The position numbers were made by a program, and so were the translations under genes. Positions 25,814 to 35,419 of a DNA stretch of 64,000 nt are shown piece by piece. Origin of the DNA: Stenotrophomonas maltophilia (GTDB lineage: Bacteria; Pseudomonadota; Gammaproteobacteria; Xanthomonadales; Xanthomonadaceae); the NCBI RefSeq assembly GCF_001676385.1, contig NZ_LYVJ01000004.1, forward strand, positions 1 to 64,000, in the 5' to 3' direction. Each line of letters begins with the position of its first letter. Position 1 is the stretch's first letter. The notes under the pieces are model-generated. The model saw nothing but the letters and a program-made list of their open reading frames with translations, had not been told where the DNA came from and searched no databases.

Positions 25814-26551
25814 CTACTCCTCCAGGCTGGCGTTCCAGAACCCCTGCAGCACACCGGGCGTGGCTGCCAGCGTGGCCAGCGCGGCATCCAGTTCAGCGCC
25901 GTCGACCGTGGTGGCATACAACACCGCTTCGATTTCCACGTCACGCTCACCGAATGGCCGCTGGTCCACCGCGCGCACCGGGTACTGCGCCCGCTCCAGC
26001 AACAGCAACAACTGGTCCAGCACCTCGGCCTGCTGCTCGCGCTGGCAGACCACATTGATCGCATAGGTGGCCTCGCTGAACGCTTCCGGTAGCGGCTGTC
26101 GCTGGATGCGGTTCACCAGCGGCCGCAACAGGGTGTTGGCGGCCAGCACGAACAGCGCCGCCAGCACCGCCTCCGGCAGCAGCTTGATGCCGGCGCACGC
26201 GCCCACCGCTGCCGATCCCCACAGCGTGGCGGCGGTGTTCAGGCCCGACACCTGCGCGCCATCTTTCATGATCGCGCCGGCACCCAGGAAACCCACGCCG
26301 GAGATCACATAGGCCACCACGTGCAGCGGCGACGGCGGGCCGCCGTACAGGTCATGGAAGCGCACGGCCAGGTCGACGAACACCGCCGCGCCCACGGCCA
26401 CCAGGGTGTTGGTACGCAGGCCGGCGGTGCGTTGGCGCAGCTGGCGCTCCAGGCCGATCAACGTGCCCAGCACGAAGGCGACCGACAGGCTGATCAGCGA
26501 GCTGAGGGTCGCGCCGGCATTGAATGCCGGCAGGTTCGGATTGATGTCCAT
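25814..26551 (-). CDS. MgtC/SapB-family membrane protein
   Basis: This 245-residue protein has the MgtC core: LSVAFVLGTLIGLERQLRQRTAGLRTNTLVA, then YVISGVGFLGAGAIMKDG and GLNTAATLWGSAAVGACAG, with about five membrane segments. A soluble ACT-like C-terminal domain follows (from about residue 150). MgtC proteins help survival in low magnesium and inside host cells, partly by modulating F1Fo-ATPase. GGAGGACCCG precedes ATG 26551. The gene upstream (26683-26982) encodes a small protein resembling the MgtE N-domain, which strengthens the magnesium link. Confidence 0.9.
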   Translation of the reverse strand: MDINPNLPAFNAGATLSSLISLSVAFVLGTLIGLERQLRQRTAGLRTNTLVAVGAAVFVDLAVRFHDLYGGPPSPLHVVAYVISGVGFLGAGAIMKDGAQVSGLNTAATLWGSAAVGACAGIKLLPEAVLAALFVLAANTLLRPLVNRIQRQPLPEAFSEATYAINVVCQREQQAEVLDQLLLLLERAQYPVRAVDQRPFGERDVEIEAVLYATTVDGAELDAALATLAATPGVLQGFWNASLEE

Positions 26552-26682
26552 TCGGGTCCTCCCGGGTGCAGGGTGGCGGGGTTGCCGCCGGCGATAACGG
26601 TGGACCTGGAAGGTCCTGGATGACGTGGCCTGCAACGCATGGCCGGGCAGGATCGGGGTCGGCCACGGACGACCGCTGCCGA

Positions 26683-26982
26683 TCAGGCGGAGCGCAGTGC
26701 CAGCACCGCCGGTGACCACGGCTGCAGGCGCAGGCGCTGGCTGCCGCCAGTGCACAGAGGCTTCATCGCGTCACGCAGTGGATGGGGCAGGTGGCGCAGC
26801 ACGTTGATGCGCTCGCTGATCGGCAGCAGCGACAGGGCATCGGCCACCACGCGTGGCGAGCCCAATGACAACGCCCGCGCGAACATCACCGGTCCGTGCT
26901 GCAAGAGCTGGCTGCGCAGGCCGGCGACATCACGCTCAGCGATCAGGCGGCGGACGGTGATGGAAAGGATCGTGGTGGACAT
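26683..26982 (-). CDS. Small MgtE-N-domain-like protein
   Basis: This 99-residue soluble protein has a helical segment PRVVADALSLLPISERINVLRHLP (residues about 43-66) that resembles the repeated helical unit of the cytoplasmic N-domain of MgtE magnesium channels (pattern 'ia-LL--LP-eeR--vLr-LP'). The channel and CBS domains are absent. It is transcribed toward the MgtC gene, 131 bp away. A role in sensing magnesium or partnering a magnesium transporter is an inference from similarity and position. An unrelated helical protein remains possible. Confidence 0.6.
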   Translation of the reverse strand: MSTTILSITVRRLIAERDVAGLRSQLLQHGPVMFARALSLGSPRVVADALSLLPISERINVLRHLPHPLRDAMKPLCTGGSQRLRLQPWSPAVLALRSA

Positions 26983-27332
26983 GGCGGTGATCTCCAGGCA
27001 GGCGGCGCCTGGCGACCCCCGTCACTCGGGCAGGGAACGCTGGGCAGGCGCCAGGGAATGGCGGGAAGCGGGCGTCGCGGGCGCGTCGCGCCCAGCAGGG
27101 TCGGGGTTCATCTGCGTCTCCATGAGAGGAGGGTGCCGGGCAGGGGTGCCTTGGCCGGTGGCAATTGTCCGCCACTGGATGGGGTCGTCCTAGAGGCCCG
27201 TGGGTTAGCCCGGCTATACGTGGGTATAGCCGGTGACGGCGACCCGGCAAGGTCAAGCATTCGAATTCGTTCTATGGAGGGAAGCATGGCGGACAGAGAC
27301 CATGCACGATCTCTTTCACGGATTCATAACAA
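26983..27332. other. 350-bp divergent intergenic region
   Basis: It contains the promoters of the MgtE-N-like gene (leftward) and autotransporter copy 4 (rightward), and the palindrome at 27210-27233. No gene is convincing here. Confidence 0.6.
27210..27233. promoter_or_regulatory. Perfect inverted repeat, 10-bp arms
   Basis: CCGGCTATAC and GTATAGCCGG flank a 4-nt centre about 100 bp upstream of autotransporter copy 4. It could be a repressor site overlapping the promoter or a leader hairpin. Its arms contain TATAC and GTATA, so a -10 box may be embedded. Confidence 0.45.
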
Positions 27333-29879
27333 ATGACCACGCTACGCCGTTCACTGCTGGCGATCTCGCTGTCCTCTGCCATTGCCGCCCTCCCGGCCAT
27401 GGCCGCTCCATTGATCGCCGACGGCAACGTCGTGATCGCGACACCGGACACGTACGACACGGCCGGAGTCGGTGAACATGCGTTCCATGTGCTGAACGGT
27501 GGCGAGATCGATGCCAGGGCCAGGGGATTCCATCTGAAGACCGCTGGTGATGGTGCCTACGGTGTACGCGTCGACAGTGGTGGCATCGCCACGCTGGCGG
27601 GGACCTCGGAGTTCTCGCGCTTCAACATCGAGACTGTTGGCGAAGGCGCGACCGGCATCTCGCTCAGCAGCGGCACGTTGGATTCTGCGGCCATGATGAT
27701 GGTCTATACCCAGGGCAGGAATGCGCACGGCATCCAGGCGGACGACGCCGACTTCTGGGTGGAGCACAGCCAGATGATCACGCAGGGCGAAGGCGCCCAC
27801 GGTGTGCTCATGCAGGGATCGAGCACGGGCACCCTGGGCAGCATCATCCTCGTCACCCAAGGGAACGAGGCCACCGGGCTGAAGGTCGTCGACAGTACCC
27901 TCAACGTGATGGGGGGCGGCAGGATCGTCACTCAGGGCGAGCGCGCCCACGGCCTGGTGATCGAGGGGACCGGCGCCGTTGACCTTCAAGACAGCACGGT
28001 GACGGCAACGGGCGCCGATGCGTGGGGCGCGGTGATCGAAGACGCCGACCGGCTGTCGCTCGACAACGCCAGCATTACGGGCAACGCCGGCGGTGTCCGG
28101 GTGACGGCGGGCACCGATTCGACGCTCGCGCTGCAGCATCGATCCGAAATCTCCGGCGGCGCTACGGGCCCCGCCGTTTCCGTGGATGCCGACGTCGACG
28201 GGCGGTTCACCGTGGACCTTGATGCGTCCGTTCTGAAGGGCGACATCGTCTACACGCAGACGGATCTGGACGCAGGTCGCATGCCGCTGTCCAGCGTCCA
28301 TGTGGCGCTGGGGAACGGCTCACGCTGGGAAGGAACGTCGTCCATCGTGGATACCCTGTCGATGCAGGGCAGCGAGTGGGCGCTGCACGGTGATGCCACG
28401 ATCAAAGGCCTGCATGCCCGCGGCAACAGCCATCTGGAGGTGCAGTAGCATGTGCTGAACATCGACGGCAACCTCGATGTGCAGGACACCCACTTCACCA
28501 TCGGCGTTGATCTTGGCGAGGATGCATCGCCGGGCGGCCGCGTGCGCGTGCGCGGCGACACGGCTGGCAATGGCAGCATCAGCGTGTCGCGACTGGATGC
28601 GAGCCGAGGTGGGCAGACCGTCGACGGTATTCCGCTGATCGAGGTCGAAGGCAATTCCCTGGCGGACTTTACCTTGGCTTCGCGCGCCGTCGCCGGTAGC
28701 TACGAGTACTTCCTGCACAAGGGGGGCGTTCCCGGCGGCGAAGGCAACTGGTACCTGCGCTCGGAGCTGCCGACCCTGCCGGACCCGTGCGTGACCGACC
28801 CCACGGCACCGGGTTGCGTGCCGGTTGACCCGGTTGACCCGGTTGGTCCGACCGACCCGACTGATCCGACCGACCCGACTGATCCGACTGATCCGATCGA
28901 CCCGACTGATCCCACCGACCCGATCATTCCGGTGGATCCGGTCAATCCCATCGTGCCACCGCAGCCGGTGCTGCGCCCGGAAGCGGGTGCCTATCTTGCC
29001 AACCAGTCCGCCGCGCTGGGCATGTTCAGTCATCGCATGGCGGACCGGCAGGGAGCCTTGGCCAGTGAAGATGCCCGCGCCGCGTGGGCGCGCATCGGCC
29101 GCCAGCAGGCCGATTTCAGCGCGGTCGGCGGCCAGCTTTCGGTGGACGGCAACACCTCGGTGCTGCAGATCGGCAGCGACCTGGCACGTGTTGGCACTAC
29201 CGCCTTCGGCGTAATGCTGGGCAGTGGCCGCGCCGACAGCGTGGCGACCTCCGCATTGACCGGCTACCGCGCCAAGGGCAGGGTGCAGGGCAATGCCGTG
29301 GGTGTCTACGCCACCTGGCAGCAGAACGCCGGCGAGGGCGCCTATGTCGATGCCAGTGTCCAGCATGGCCGCTTCCGCAACAGCGTGCATGGCGAAGGCC
29401 TGCAGGTGGAACGCTACGATTCGCGCGTGAGCAGCGCCTCGCTGGAAGGCGGCTATACCCTGCCGGTGTGGAGCAGTGCGGCAGCCCGCCTGTACGTGCA
29501 GCCGCAGCTGCAACTGTCGTACAGCCGTTATGGCGCCGACCGCCATGTCGAGGACAACGGTTCGGTGGTCACCAATGCCGATGACGGTAGCCTCAGCGGC
29601 CGCGCGGGTGTGCGCGTATTCGGTCATGCCACTGGAGGCATCAACCGGGTGCAGCCGTTTCTGGGCCTGAACTGGCTGCGCAGCAGCACCGCGCATCGCC
29701 TGCAGTTCAATGGCGACGCCTTGTCGGCCGACCTGCCGCGCAACCGTTACGAAGCCCAGGCCGGTGCCGAGCTGCAGCTGGGCGAGCGTATCGACGCATG
29801 GGGAGGCATGAGCGTGCAGCGGGGTGAACAGGGTTACCGCAACGTGGGCGCCCAGGTGGGCGTGCGGCTGGCCTGGTAA
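27333..29879 (+). pseudogene. Autotransporter copy 4, interrupted by an in-frame TAG
   Basis: A signal peptide (RRSLLAISLSSAIAALPAMA) starts an 848-residue frame with a Gly/Asp/Thr-rich beta-helix passenger. Codon 372 (28446-28448) is TAG. The frame then continues unbroken through NIDGNL, a Pro-Thr-Asp repeat linker (about 28826-28955) and a complete beta-barrel ending VGVRLAW. The stop therefore separates passenger and barrel in the same frame. In the tandem copies the aligned residue appears to be Phe, so the lost residue cannot be inferred. The gene is more divergent than the three tandem copies but shares linker order and the motif GSYEYFLHKGG. The GTG at 28452 has no signal peptide, so independent secretion of the barrel is unlikely. 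Confidence 0.8.
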
Positions 29880-29909
29880 ACCCGGCCGGCCTGCCGCGTG
29901 CGAACACCG

Positions 29910-29940
29910 GCCAGGGGCACATCAGCGATGCGCCCCTGGC
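29910..29940 (+). terminator. Hairpin after autotransporter copy 4
   Basis: GCCAGGGGC and GCCCCTGGC form a perfect 9-bp stem 30 nt after the stop codon. No U-run follows, so a factor-assisted or mRNA-stabilising role is as likely as intrinsic termination. Confidence 0.45.
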
Positions 29941-30162
29941 TGCGGTGAACCTAGCGACAGCCGCATGACCCGAACGGAATCGGGGAGGGGGGCTTGACGC
30001 TTTCGGCTCGACTCGAAGGAGGGGCCTCTGCACGCAGCGTCCCGGTGTCCTTCTTTGCTGGCGGTCTACGTCACGGATTGTGCGGAATACGAAGAGACGT
30101 TGCTCCGGGAGGCGTTGCTCTGGAAATAGACTGGCGTCCACCAGACAGACCCAGGGCCATCA

Positions 30163-31023
30163 ATGAAGACTTCGACTCTGCATCTTCCCGAGGGGATATC
30201 CCTGACTGTTCGCGAGCCCGGAAATGGCCCGTCAAGGCCCGTCATCATCATGTGCCATGGCTTCTGCGGCATCAAGGACCTGCTCCTTCCAGACTTTGCC
30301 GATGCCTTTGCGAAGGCAGGATTTGTGACCCTCACGTTCGACTATCGGGGCTTTGGAGACAGTGACGGTGAGCGAGGCCGGCTTGTGCCTGCGATGCAGA
30401 TCGAGGACATTCAATCTGTCATCAAGTGGGTTCGCGCACGTTCGGATGTGGACAGTACGCGGATCGCGCTATGGGGCACGTCGCTGGGTGCAGGGCATGT
30501 CTTCGGGGCGGCTGCGAAGGACGGCGGGATTCGCTGCGTGATCAGTCAGCTGGGCTTCGCGGACGGCGAGGAGGTGGTGACCGGACACATGAGCGATGTT
30601 GAAAAGGCGGCATTTGTGGCAACGCTGGACAAGATGGCTGAAAGGAAAGCCACGACCGGCAAGGAAATGTTCGTAGGCATCACCAAGGTGCTGAACGATG
30701 CCGAATCGAAGGCATTCTTTGAAGAGAACAGGGAGAAGCATCCAAAGATGGATGTCAAGATTCCGTTCCTGACGGTCCGCGAGACCCTGAACTACAAGCC
30801 TGCCCTGGCGGCCGCGCGGGTCACCTGTCCAACGCTGGTGGTGATTGCCGGCCAGGATCGCGTGAATCCCCCTGCGCAGGGGCGCGCCCTGTTCGATGCG
30901 GTTGCCGCAGACGAGAAGACGCTTTACCAAGAGCCGGGGGCGCGCCACTACGATGCCTACAGTGGCGAGTACTTCCACAGGATCATCAAGATCCAGATCG
31001 AATGGCTCAGGGCACATCTCTAG
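30163..31023 (+). CDS. Alpha/beta hydrolase
   Basis: This 286-residue cytoplasmic alpha/beta-hydrolase has an oxyanion segment MCHGFCGIKD, a nucleophile elbow GTSLG with Ser107, a DYRGFGDSDG loop, an Asp after strand 7 (VVIAGQDRVNPP) and a His near the end (PGARHYDAYSG). The order fits dienelactone-hydrolase-like or acyl-esterase relatives. The substrate is unknown. It stands alone, 283 bp after the broken autotransporter. Its codon use is slightly less GC-rich than its neighbours, which may mean later acquisition, but that is weak evidence. Confidence 0.85.
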   Translation: MKTSTLHLPEGISLTVREPGNGPSRPVIIMCHGFCGIKDLLLPDFADAFAKAGFVTLTFDYRGFGDSDGERGRLVPAMQIEDIQSVIKWVRARSDVDSTRIALWGTSLGAGHVFGAAAKDGGIRCVISQLGFADGEEVVTGHMSDVEKAAFVATLDKMAERKATTGKEMFVGITKVLNDAESKAFFEENREKHPKMDVKIPFLTVRETLNYKPALAAARVTCPTLVVIAGQDRVNPPAQGRALFDAVAADEKTLYQEPGARHYDAYSGEYFHRIIKIQIEWLRAHL

Positions 31024-31188
31024 CTCCACGTCTCCGCCCGGAAGTGCAGCAGGTAACCAGCAGGCAGGGTTACGGCTGTCGTATGACTGCTTGCGGGGTG
31101 AGATGCATGTCGAAGGCGATTTCGTCATGGTCACCTGACCAGGACGGGCGCGCGATTGCAGGGCAGGAAGCTGCCCTGCGCTTCGTAA

Positions 31189-32148
31189 TCAGTTGCCCGC
31201 AGTAACAGGGTCCGCGAAGTCGTCGGTGGCCCGCACCAGCGCATCCACCGTGGCCGGCTCGTTCGCGCTGTGGCCGGAGGTCACCATCTCCAGCCGCGCC
31301 TCCGGCCAGGCCTTGGCCAGGTCCCATGCGCTGCGCGGCGGGCAGATGATGTCGTAGCGCCCTTGCACGATCACGCAGGGCAGGTGGCGGATGCGATCAA
31401 CGTTGCGCAACAGCTGGTCCGGTTCCAGGAAGATGCCGTTGCGGAAGTAGTGCGCTTCGATGCGGGCCTTGGCCAGTGTGTCCAGCGGATCATCGGTGGA
31501 TCCGGCATCCACATCGTGCTGCAGGGTGGCCGCATTGTCCTCCCAACCCAGCCAGGCCTGTGCGGCTTCGATGCGGGTCGCCTCGTCCGGGCTGTCCAGC
31601 CGCGACCAGTAGGCCGCGATCATGTCGCCACGCTCGGCTTCCGGGATGTAGGCCTCGTAGCGGTCCCAGCGCTCCGGGAAGATCCAGCGTGCACCACCGT
31701 CGGCCTCGGCGAACCAGCGGTTCTCGATCCCGCGCCCGAGGAACACGCCGCGCAGGATCAGCCCGGTGGCGCGCTGCGGGTGTGCCTGCGCATAGGCCAG
31801 CGACAGCGTTGAGCCCCAGGAGCCGCCGTACACCAGCCAGCGCTCGATGCCGAGGTGCTCGCGGACCTTCTCGATGTCGGCGACAAGGTCCTGCGTGGTG
31901 TTGTCGCGCAGCTCGCCGAACGGCGTGGAACGGCCGCTGCCGCGCTGGTCGATCAGCACGATGCGGTAGCGCGCCGGGTCGAAGAAGCGGCGATGGGTAG
32001 GTGAAATGCCGGCGCCCGGGCCACCGTGCAGGTGCACCACCGGAATGCCATCAGGCGTGCCGCATTCTTCGACATGCAGCGTGTGCAGATCGCTCACCTT
32101 CAGGATGAACTCGCGGTAGGGCTTGATGGCGGGGTACAGCGTGCGCAT
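31189..32148 (-). CDS. pip: Proline iminopeptidase
   Basis: This 319-residue serine peptidase of family S33 shows HLHGGPGAG, DQRGSGRSTPFGELRDNTT, the nucleophile GGSWGS with Ser110, VQGRYDIICPP with the catalytic Asp, and SGHSANEP with the catalytic His. It releases N-terminal proline from peptides in the cytoplasm. The start MRTLYPAIKPYREF is the family's usual N-terminus, so the longer upstream frame is rejected. Convergent with the hydrolase gene. Confidence 0.93.
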   Translation of the reverse strand: MRTLYPAIKPYREFILKVSDLHTLHVEECGTPDGIPVVHLHGGPGAGISPTHRRFFDPARYRIVLIDQRGSGRSTPFGELRDNTTQDLVADIEKVREHLGIERWLVYGGSWGSTLSLAYAQAHPQRATGLILRGVFLGRGIENRWFAEADGGARWIFPERWDRYEAYIPEAERGDMIAAYWSRLDSPDEATRIEAAQAWLGWEDNAATLQHDVDAGSTDDPLDTLAKARIEAHYFRNGIFLEPDQLLRNVDRIRHLPCVIVQGRYDIICPPRSAWDLAKAWPEARLEMVTSGHSANEPATVDALVRATDDFADPVTAGN

Positions 32149-32341
32149 GGCGGGCGTCTCACAAGCAGGGGCGGCCAGCATAGCGCTCCGCCTGCGCCGT
32201 CGGCAGTGAACGCGCTCCACGGTGCTTCATGAACGGTGACAGAGCGCCTGTTCGGGCTTCTGCGGACTCTCGCCGTTGTCCGATGCCTGTGTGCCCTCAC
32301 CGTGAAGATCCTGAAATCTCCCCATCCAGGAATCGTACGGA

Positions 32342-32926
32342 ATGAAGAAGCACATTGTCCCCCTTGCCATCGCAACCGCCTGCCTGGCTGCACCGTTGTC
32401 GGCGAGCGCTGCGGATCGGGAGGGCCTCTACGGATTCGCAGGCATGGGCATGACGTCCATCGATGCGGAATTCTCCACGGGCGGAGATCGCCGCGATCAA
32501 TCTGCGAACGGAACCACGGTGCTGGCCGGCGCCGGCTATCGCATGTCGCGCCACCTTGCCGTCGAAGCAGACGCGCATTCCATGGTGCGCAAGGCGGATC
32601 TCGGGGCGCTGGGCCGGGTTGCAAGCTACGGCGTGCGCGGCTCGGTCGTGGGCATTGTTCCCATTGGAGAGAAGGTCGAGCTGTTCGGCAAGGTGTCCGT
32701 TGGCGCGGAACGGACGCGCTGGGGCGCGGGCAGTGACAAGGTATCTCGCAACGCTGCGACCACCGTGAATCTCGGTACGGGCGTGGGTGCGCGTTACTGG
32801 CTGTCACCGAATACCGGGATCAGCCTGGGTATCGATGCGGTGCCGGGCATGAAGATCAATGGTACGCGTGGCCGTGGCGAGCTGTCCGGGGCATCCGTCG
32901 GTGCCGGCGCGCAACACCAGTTCTGA
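32342..32926 (+). CDS. Outer-membrane beta-barrel protein
   Basis: This 194-residue protein with a signal peptide (MKKHIVPLAIATACLAAPLSASA) has alternating amphipathic strands and a terminal Phe in GAGAQHQF, as expected for a small eight-stranded barrel of the OmpA/OmpX type. The segments LYGFAGMGMTSIDAEF and VAVEADAHSM-like strands fit. It has no OmpA C-terminal peptidoglycan domain. Specific function unknown; adhesion or stress roles are common for such barrels. Its promoter region is shared with the divergent pip gene. Confidence 0.75.
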   Translation: MKKHIVPLAIATACLAAPLSASAADREGLYGFAGMGMTSIDAEFSTGGDRRDQSANGTTVLAGAGYRMSRHLAVEADAHSMVRKADLGALGRVASYGVRGSVVGIVPIGEKVELFGKVSVGAERTRWGAGSDKVSRNAATTVNLGTGVGARYWLSPNTGISLGIDAVPGMKINGTRGRGELSGASVGAGAQHQF

Positions 32927-33000
32927 ACGGGTTGTAGTCATTGGCAGGGCGGCTGCGCCGTCCTGCCGTCCCGTGGAAAGCGGGCACGCCATTTCGGCCG

Positions 33001-35085
33001 TTACCAGATGGCGGCCCTGTCCTTGTCCGGGCGCACCATGGCTGCCCCTGGCGTGCACGCGAAGGCGGCCGCGAATGCCGGCAGATTGCCTGGCGCGGCA
33101 ATGGCGCGGAACCGGTTCGGTGCGTGGGGATCCATCGCCAGCAACATCCGGGTGATTTCCGGGGCCTCCTTGCTCCGCCACAGTGCCGTCCAGCTGTAGA
33201 AGAAGCGCTGATCGCGCGTGAGCCCTTCAACCATGGGATCAGCGCGACCTTCCGAGGCCATCTGCAAGGCATCGTATGCCGTCGCCAGGCCCCCCAGGTC
33301 GGCGATGTTCTCGCCCAGCGTCATCTGCCCATTCACCGGCTGGCCATCAATGCGGTACTCGTTGAACTGGCGGACCAGCGTGTCCCCCAGCGACTTGAAG
33401 TGCTGGGCATCCTGCTCCGACCACCAGTTCTCCAGCCGCCCGGTCGCGCTGAAGCGGCTTCCCTGGTCGTCGTAGGCATGCAGCAGCTCATGGCCGATCA
33501 CGGCACCGATGGCGCCGTAATTGACGGCATCATCGGCATCCACGTCAAAGAACGGCGGCTGCAGGAGGGCGGCGGGGAAGGTCAGCGCATTCAATGTTGG
33601 GTTGAACGACGCATTGACGTCCTGGGGATTCAGTGCCCACTGCTGTGTGTCCACCGGCTGGCCAATCCGGGCCATGGCCTGGCGATGACGGAATGCCATC
33701 GCCTCGTGCAGGTTGCCAAGGTAGCTGTCACGGCCGGTCTGCAGGCCATCCCAGTCGCGCCATGTGTCGGGGTGGCCAATATTCACGCTGAAGCGTTCCC
33801 ATTTGGCGAGCGCCTGGGCCCGTGTGGCTTCGCTCAACCATTCTGCGCCGGCAAGGCGGTCCCTCAACGCGGATGATACGTCGTGCACCAGCACTTCCAT
33901 CCGCGCCTTGGCTTCAGGCGGGAAGGCAACATGGGCATACAACTGCCCAAGCGCCTCACCCGCAGCGCCGTTGACACCCTGCAGGACCCGCTTCCAGTGC
34001 GGTTGCATTTGCTTGGCACCCATCAGCGTTTTGCCATGGAAGTCAAAGGCCTGCTGCGCGAAGGCGTCACCCAGATGCGGCGCGGCGCTGTCCAGCGTGC
34101 GGAACCGCAGATAGGCGCGCCACGCCTCGACGCTGGTGTCGCTGAGCGCCCGGCTTGCTTCCTGGTGGAATGCAGGCATGGACAACGAGAACATCTCCGG
34201 GGCCGGAACGCCCTGTGCATCGAAGAAGGCGGCCCAGTTGAATCCAGGCGTCAGCGTATCGGCCTGGGCCAGCGTGACCGGGTTGTAACGCAGCGCGTAG
34301 TCTTTGGACAGTTTCGCGCTGCTGGTCGACGCCTTGGCGAGGCGCTGCTCAAGGCCGATGGCCTGCTTGGCCATCTGCTGTGCCGTGGCCTGGTCCAGGC
34401 CGGACAACGTGAACAGCCTGGACGCATGGGCGGTATAGGCCTGGATCAGATCCGGATTGGCATAGGCGGAAGGATCGGGGAGGCCAAGCCCGCCCTGCGT
34501 CGCGTAGGCGATCATCCTCTCCGGGTCGTTGAGATCCGGGGACACCTTGAGCTCGAAGAGGACGTTGCGGCCCTGCGCCGCGCGGCTGTGCAGGAACTGG
34601 ATGATGGCGTCCCGGTCAGGCAGCGCGTCGATCGCCGCCAGCTCCTCCGCCAGCGGTGAGATGCCCTGCGCGTTGCGGGTCCCGGTATCCATGCCGGTCA
34701 ACCACAGGTCCGTCAGGATCTTCTCGACGGGGCTGGGATCGGCAACGCGGGACGCCTGTTCCAGCAGTTGCCTCTGGACGCCTTTCGAACGCGCGTCGAG
34801 CATGGAAAACGCCGTCCAGTACACCTGATCGGCCGGAAGCGCGGTGGTTGCCAGCCATTTTCCATTGGTGTGAGCGCCGAAGTCAGTGCACGCGTCAACG
34901 CCTGCATCGATGTCGGTGCGGAAGAAGCGGTTGTATGCCGGCAGCGCACTCTCATCGATCGCATAGGTGCCGCTGAACGCGGGGGCAGGGCCTGGGGCAA
35001 CAGCGCCGCTGCCGGCGCTTCCGCAGCCGGCCAGGCTCACCGCGATGGCCAGGGTCAGGACGATTCGGCGGGGGGGGGATGACAT
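33001..35085 (-). CDS. M13-family zinc metallopeptidase lipoprotein (PepO-like)
   Basis: This 694-residue lipoprotein has lipobox VSLAGC after the signal segment, then GTYAIDESALPAYNRFF. M13 (neprilysin/PepO) hallmarks are present: AFFDAQGVPAPE-like N-domain, NPTLNALTFPAALLQPPFF, the zinc site VIGHELLHAYDDQG (HELLH about residues 529-533), ENIADLGGLATAYDAL (third zinc ligand Glu about 591), and the usual C-terminus ending in Trp. It should cleave oligopeptides in the periplasm, anchored to a membrane. Only the canonical C-terminal 'CxxW' cysteine pattern is partly kept. It is a single gene, divergent from the kinase gene at 35420. Confidence 0.93.
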   Translation of the reverse strand: MSSPPRRIVLTLAIAVSLAGCGSAGSGAVAPGPAPAFSGTYAIDESALPAYNRFFRTDIDAGVDACTDFGAHTNGKWLATTALPADQVYWTAFSMLDARSKGVQRQLLEQASRVADPSPVEKILTDLWLTGMDTGTRNAQGISPLAEELAAIDALPDRDAIIQFLHSRAAQGRNVLFELKVSPDLNDPERMIAYATQGGLGLPDPSAYANPDLIQAYTAHASRLFTLSGLDQATAQQMAKQAIGLEQRLAKASTSSAKLSKDYALRYNPVTLAQADTLTPGFNWAAFFDAQGVPAPEMFSLSMPAFHQEASRALSDTSVEAWRAYLRFRTLDSAAPHLGDAFAQQAFDFHGKTLMGAKQMQPHWKRVLQGVNGAAGEALGQLYAHVAFPPEAKARMEVLVHDVSSALRDRLAGAEWLSEATRAQALAKWERFSVNIGHPDTWRDWDGLQTGRDSYLGNLHEAMAFRHRQAMARIGQPVDTQQWALNPQDVNASFNPTLNALTFPAALLQPPFFDVDADDAVNYGAIGAVIGHELLHAYDDQGSRFSATGRLENWWSEQDAQHFKSLGDTLVRQFNEYRIDGQPVNGQMTLGENIADLGGLATAYDALQMASEGRADPMVEGLTRDQRFFYSWTALWRSKEAPEITRMLLAMDPHAPNRFRAIAAPGNLPAFAAAFACTPGAAMVRPDKDRAAIW

Positions 35086-35419
35086 GCAGGGGCTCCCGAA
35101 AAAGACTGAAAGGGGTAAGGGGTGCCACTACCGTAGAAGCGCGTCGGAACCGCGCTGTGTAGGACGTGTACGGGTTCGGTGGGCCGCGTACCAGGCATTC
35201 AGCGGCGCGCCAGCTTTGGCTACCGCGCGCCTGCCGAACAGGCGCCTGGCGCGGATCGCAGATGGCGGCACAGCTGCATCCAGCCTGAAAGCAGACACGT
35301 TCGACGGGCAAATGCGTCAGGAATCACCCTGCATTTGGACATCGTCCTACATCAGCGTCCGCTGCCACCTTCCATGCTGGCACTCCCCCTCGACAGGACG
35401 CGTCACCCGCGCCCATCCC
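35086..35419. other. 334-bp divergent intergenic region
   Basis: It holds the promoters of the M13 peptidase (leftward) and the sensor kinase pair (rightward). Open frames run through it from the kinase side, but they have no start with a ribosome site and no export signal. I see no repeat or strong palindrome. Confidence 0.5.

Noticed and set aside
29910..29940. Strong intrinsic terminator after copy 4
   Set aside because: The stem is good, but no U-run follows; kept only as a low-confidence hairpin.
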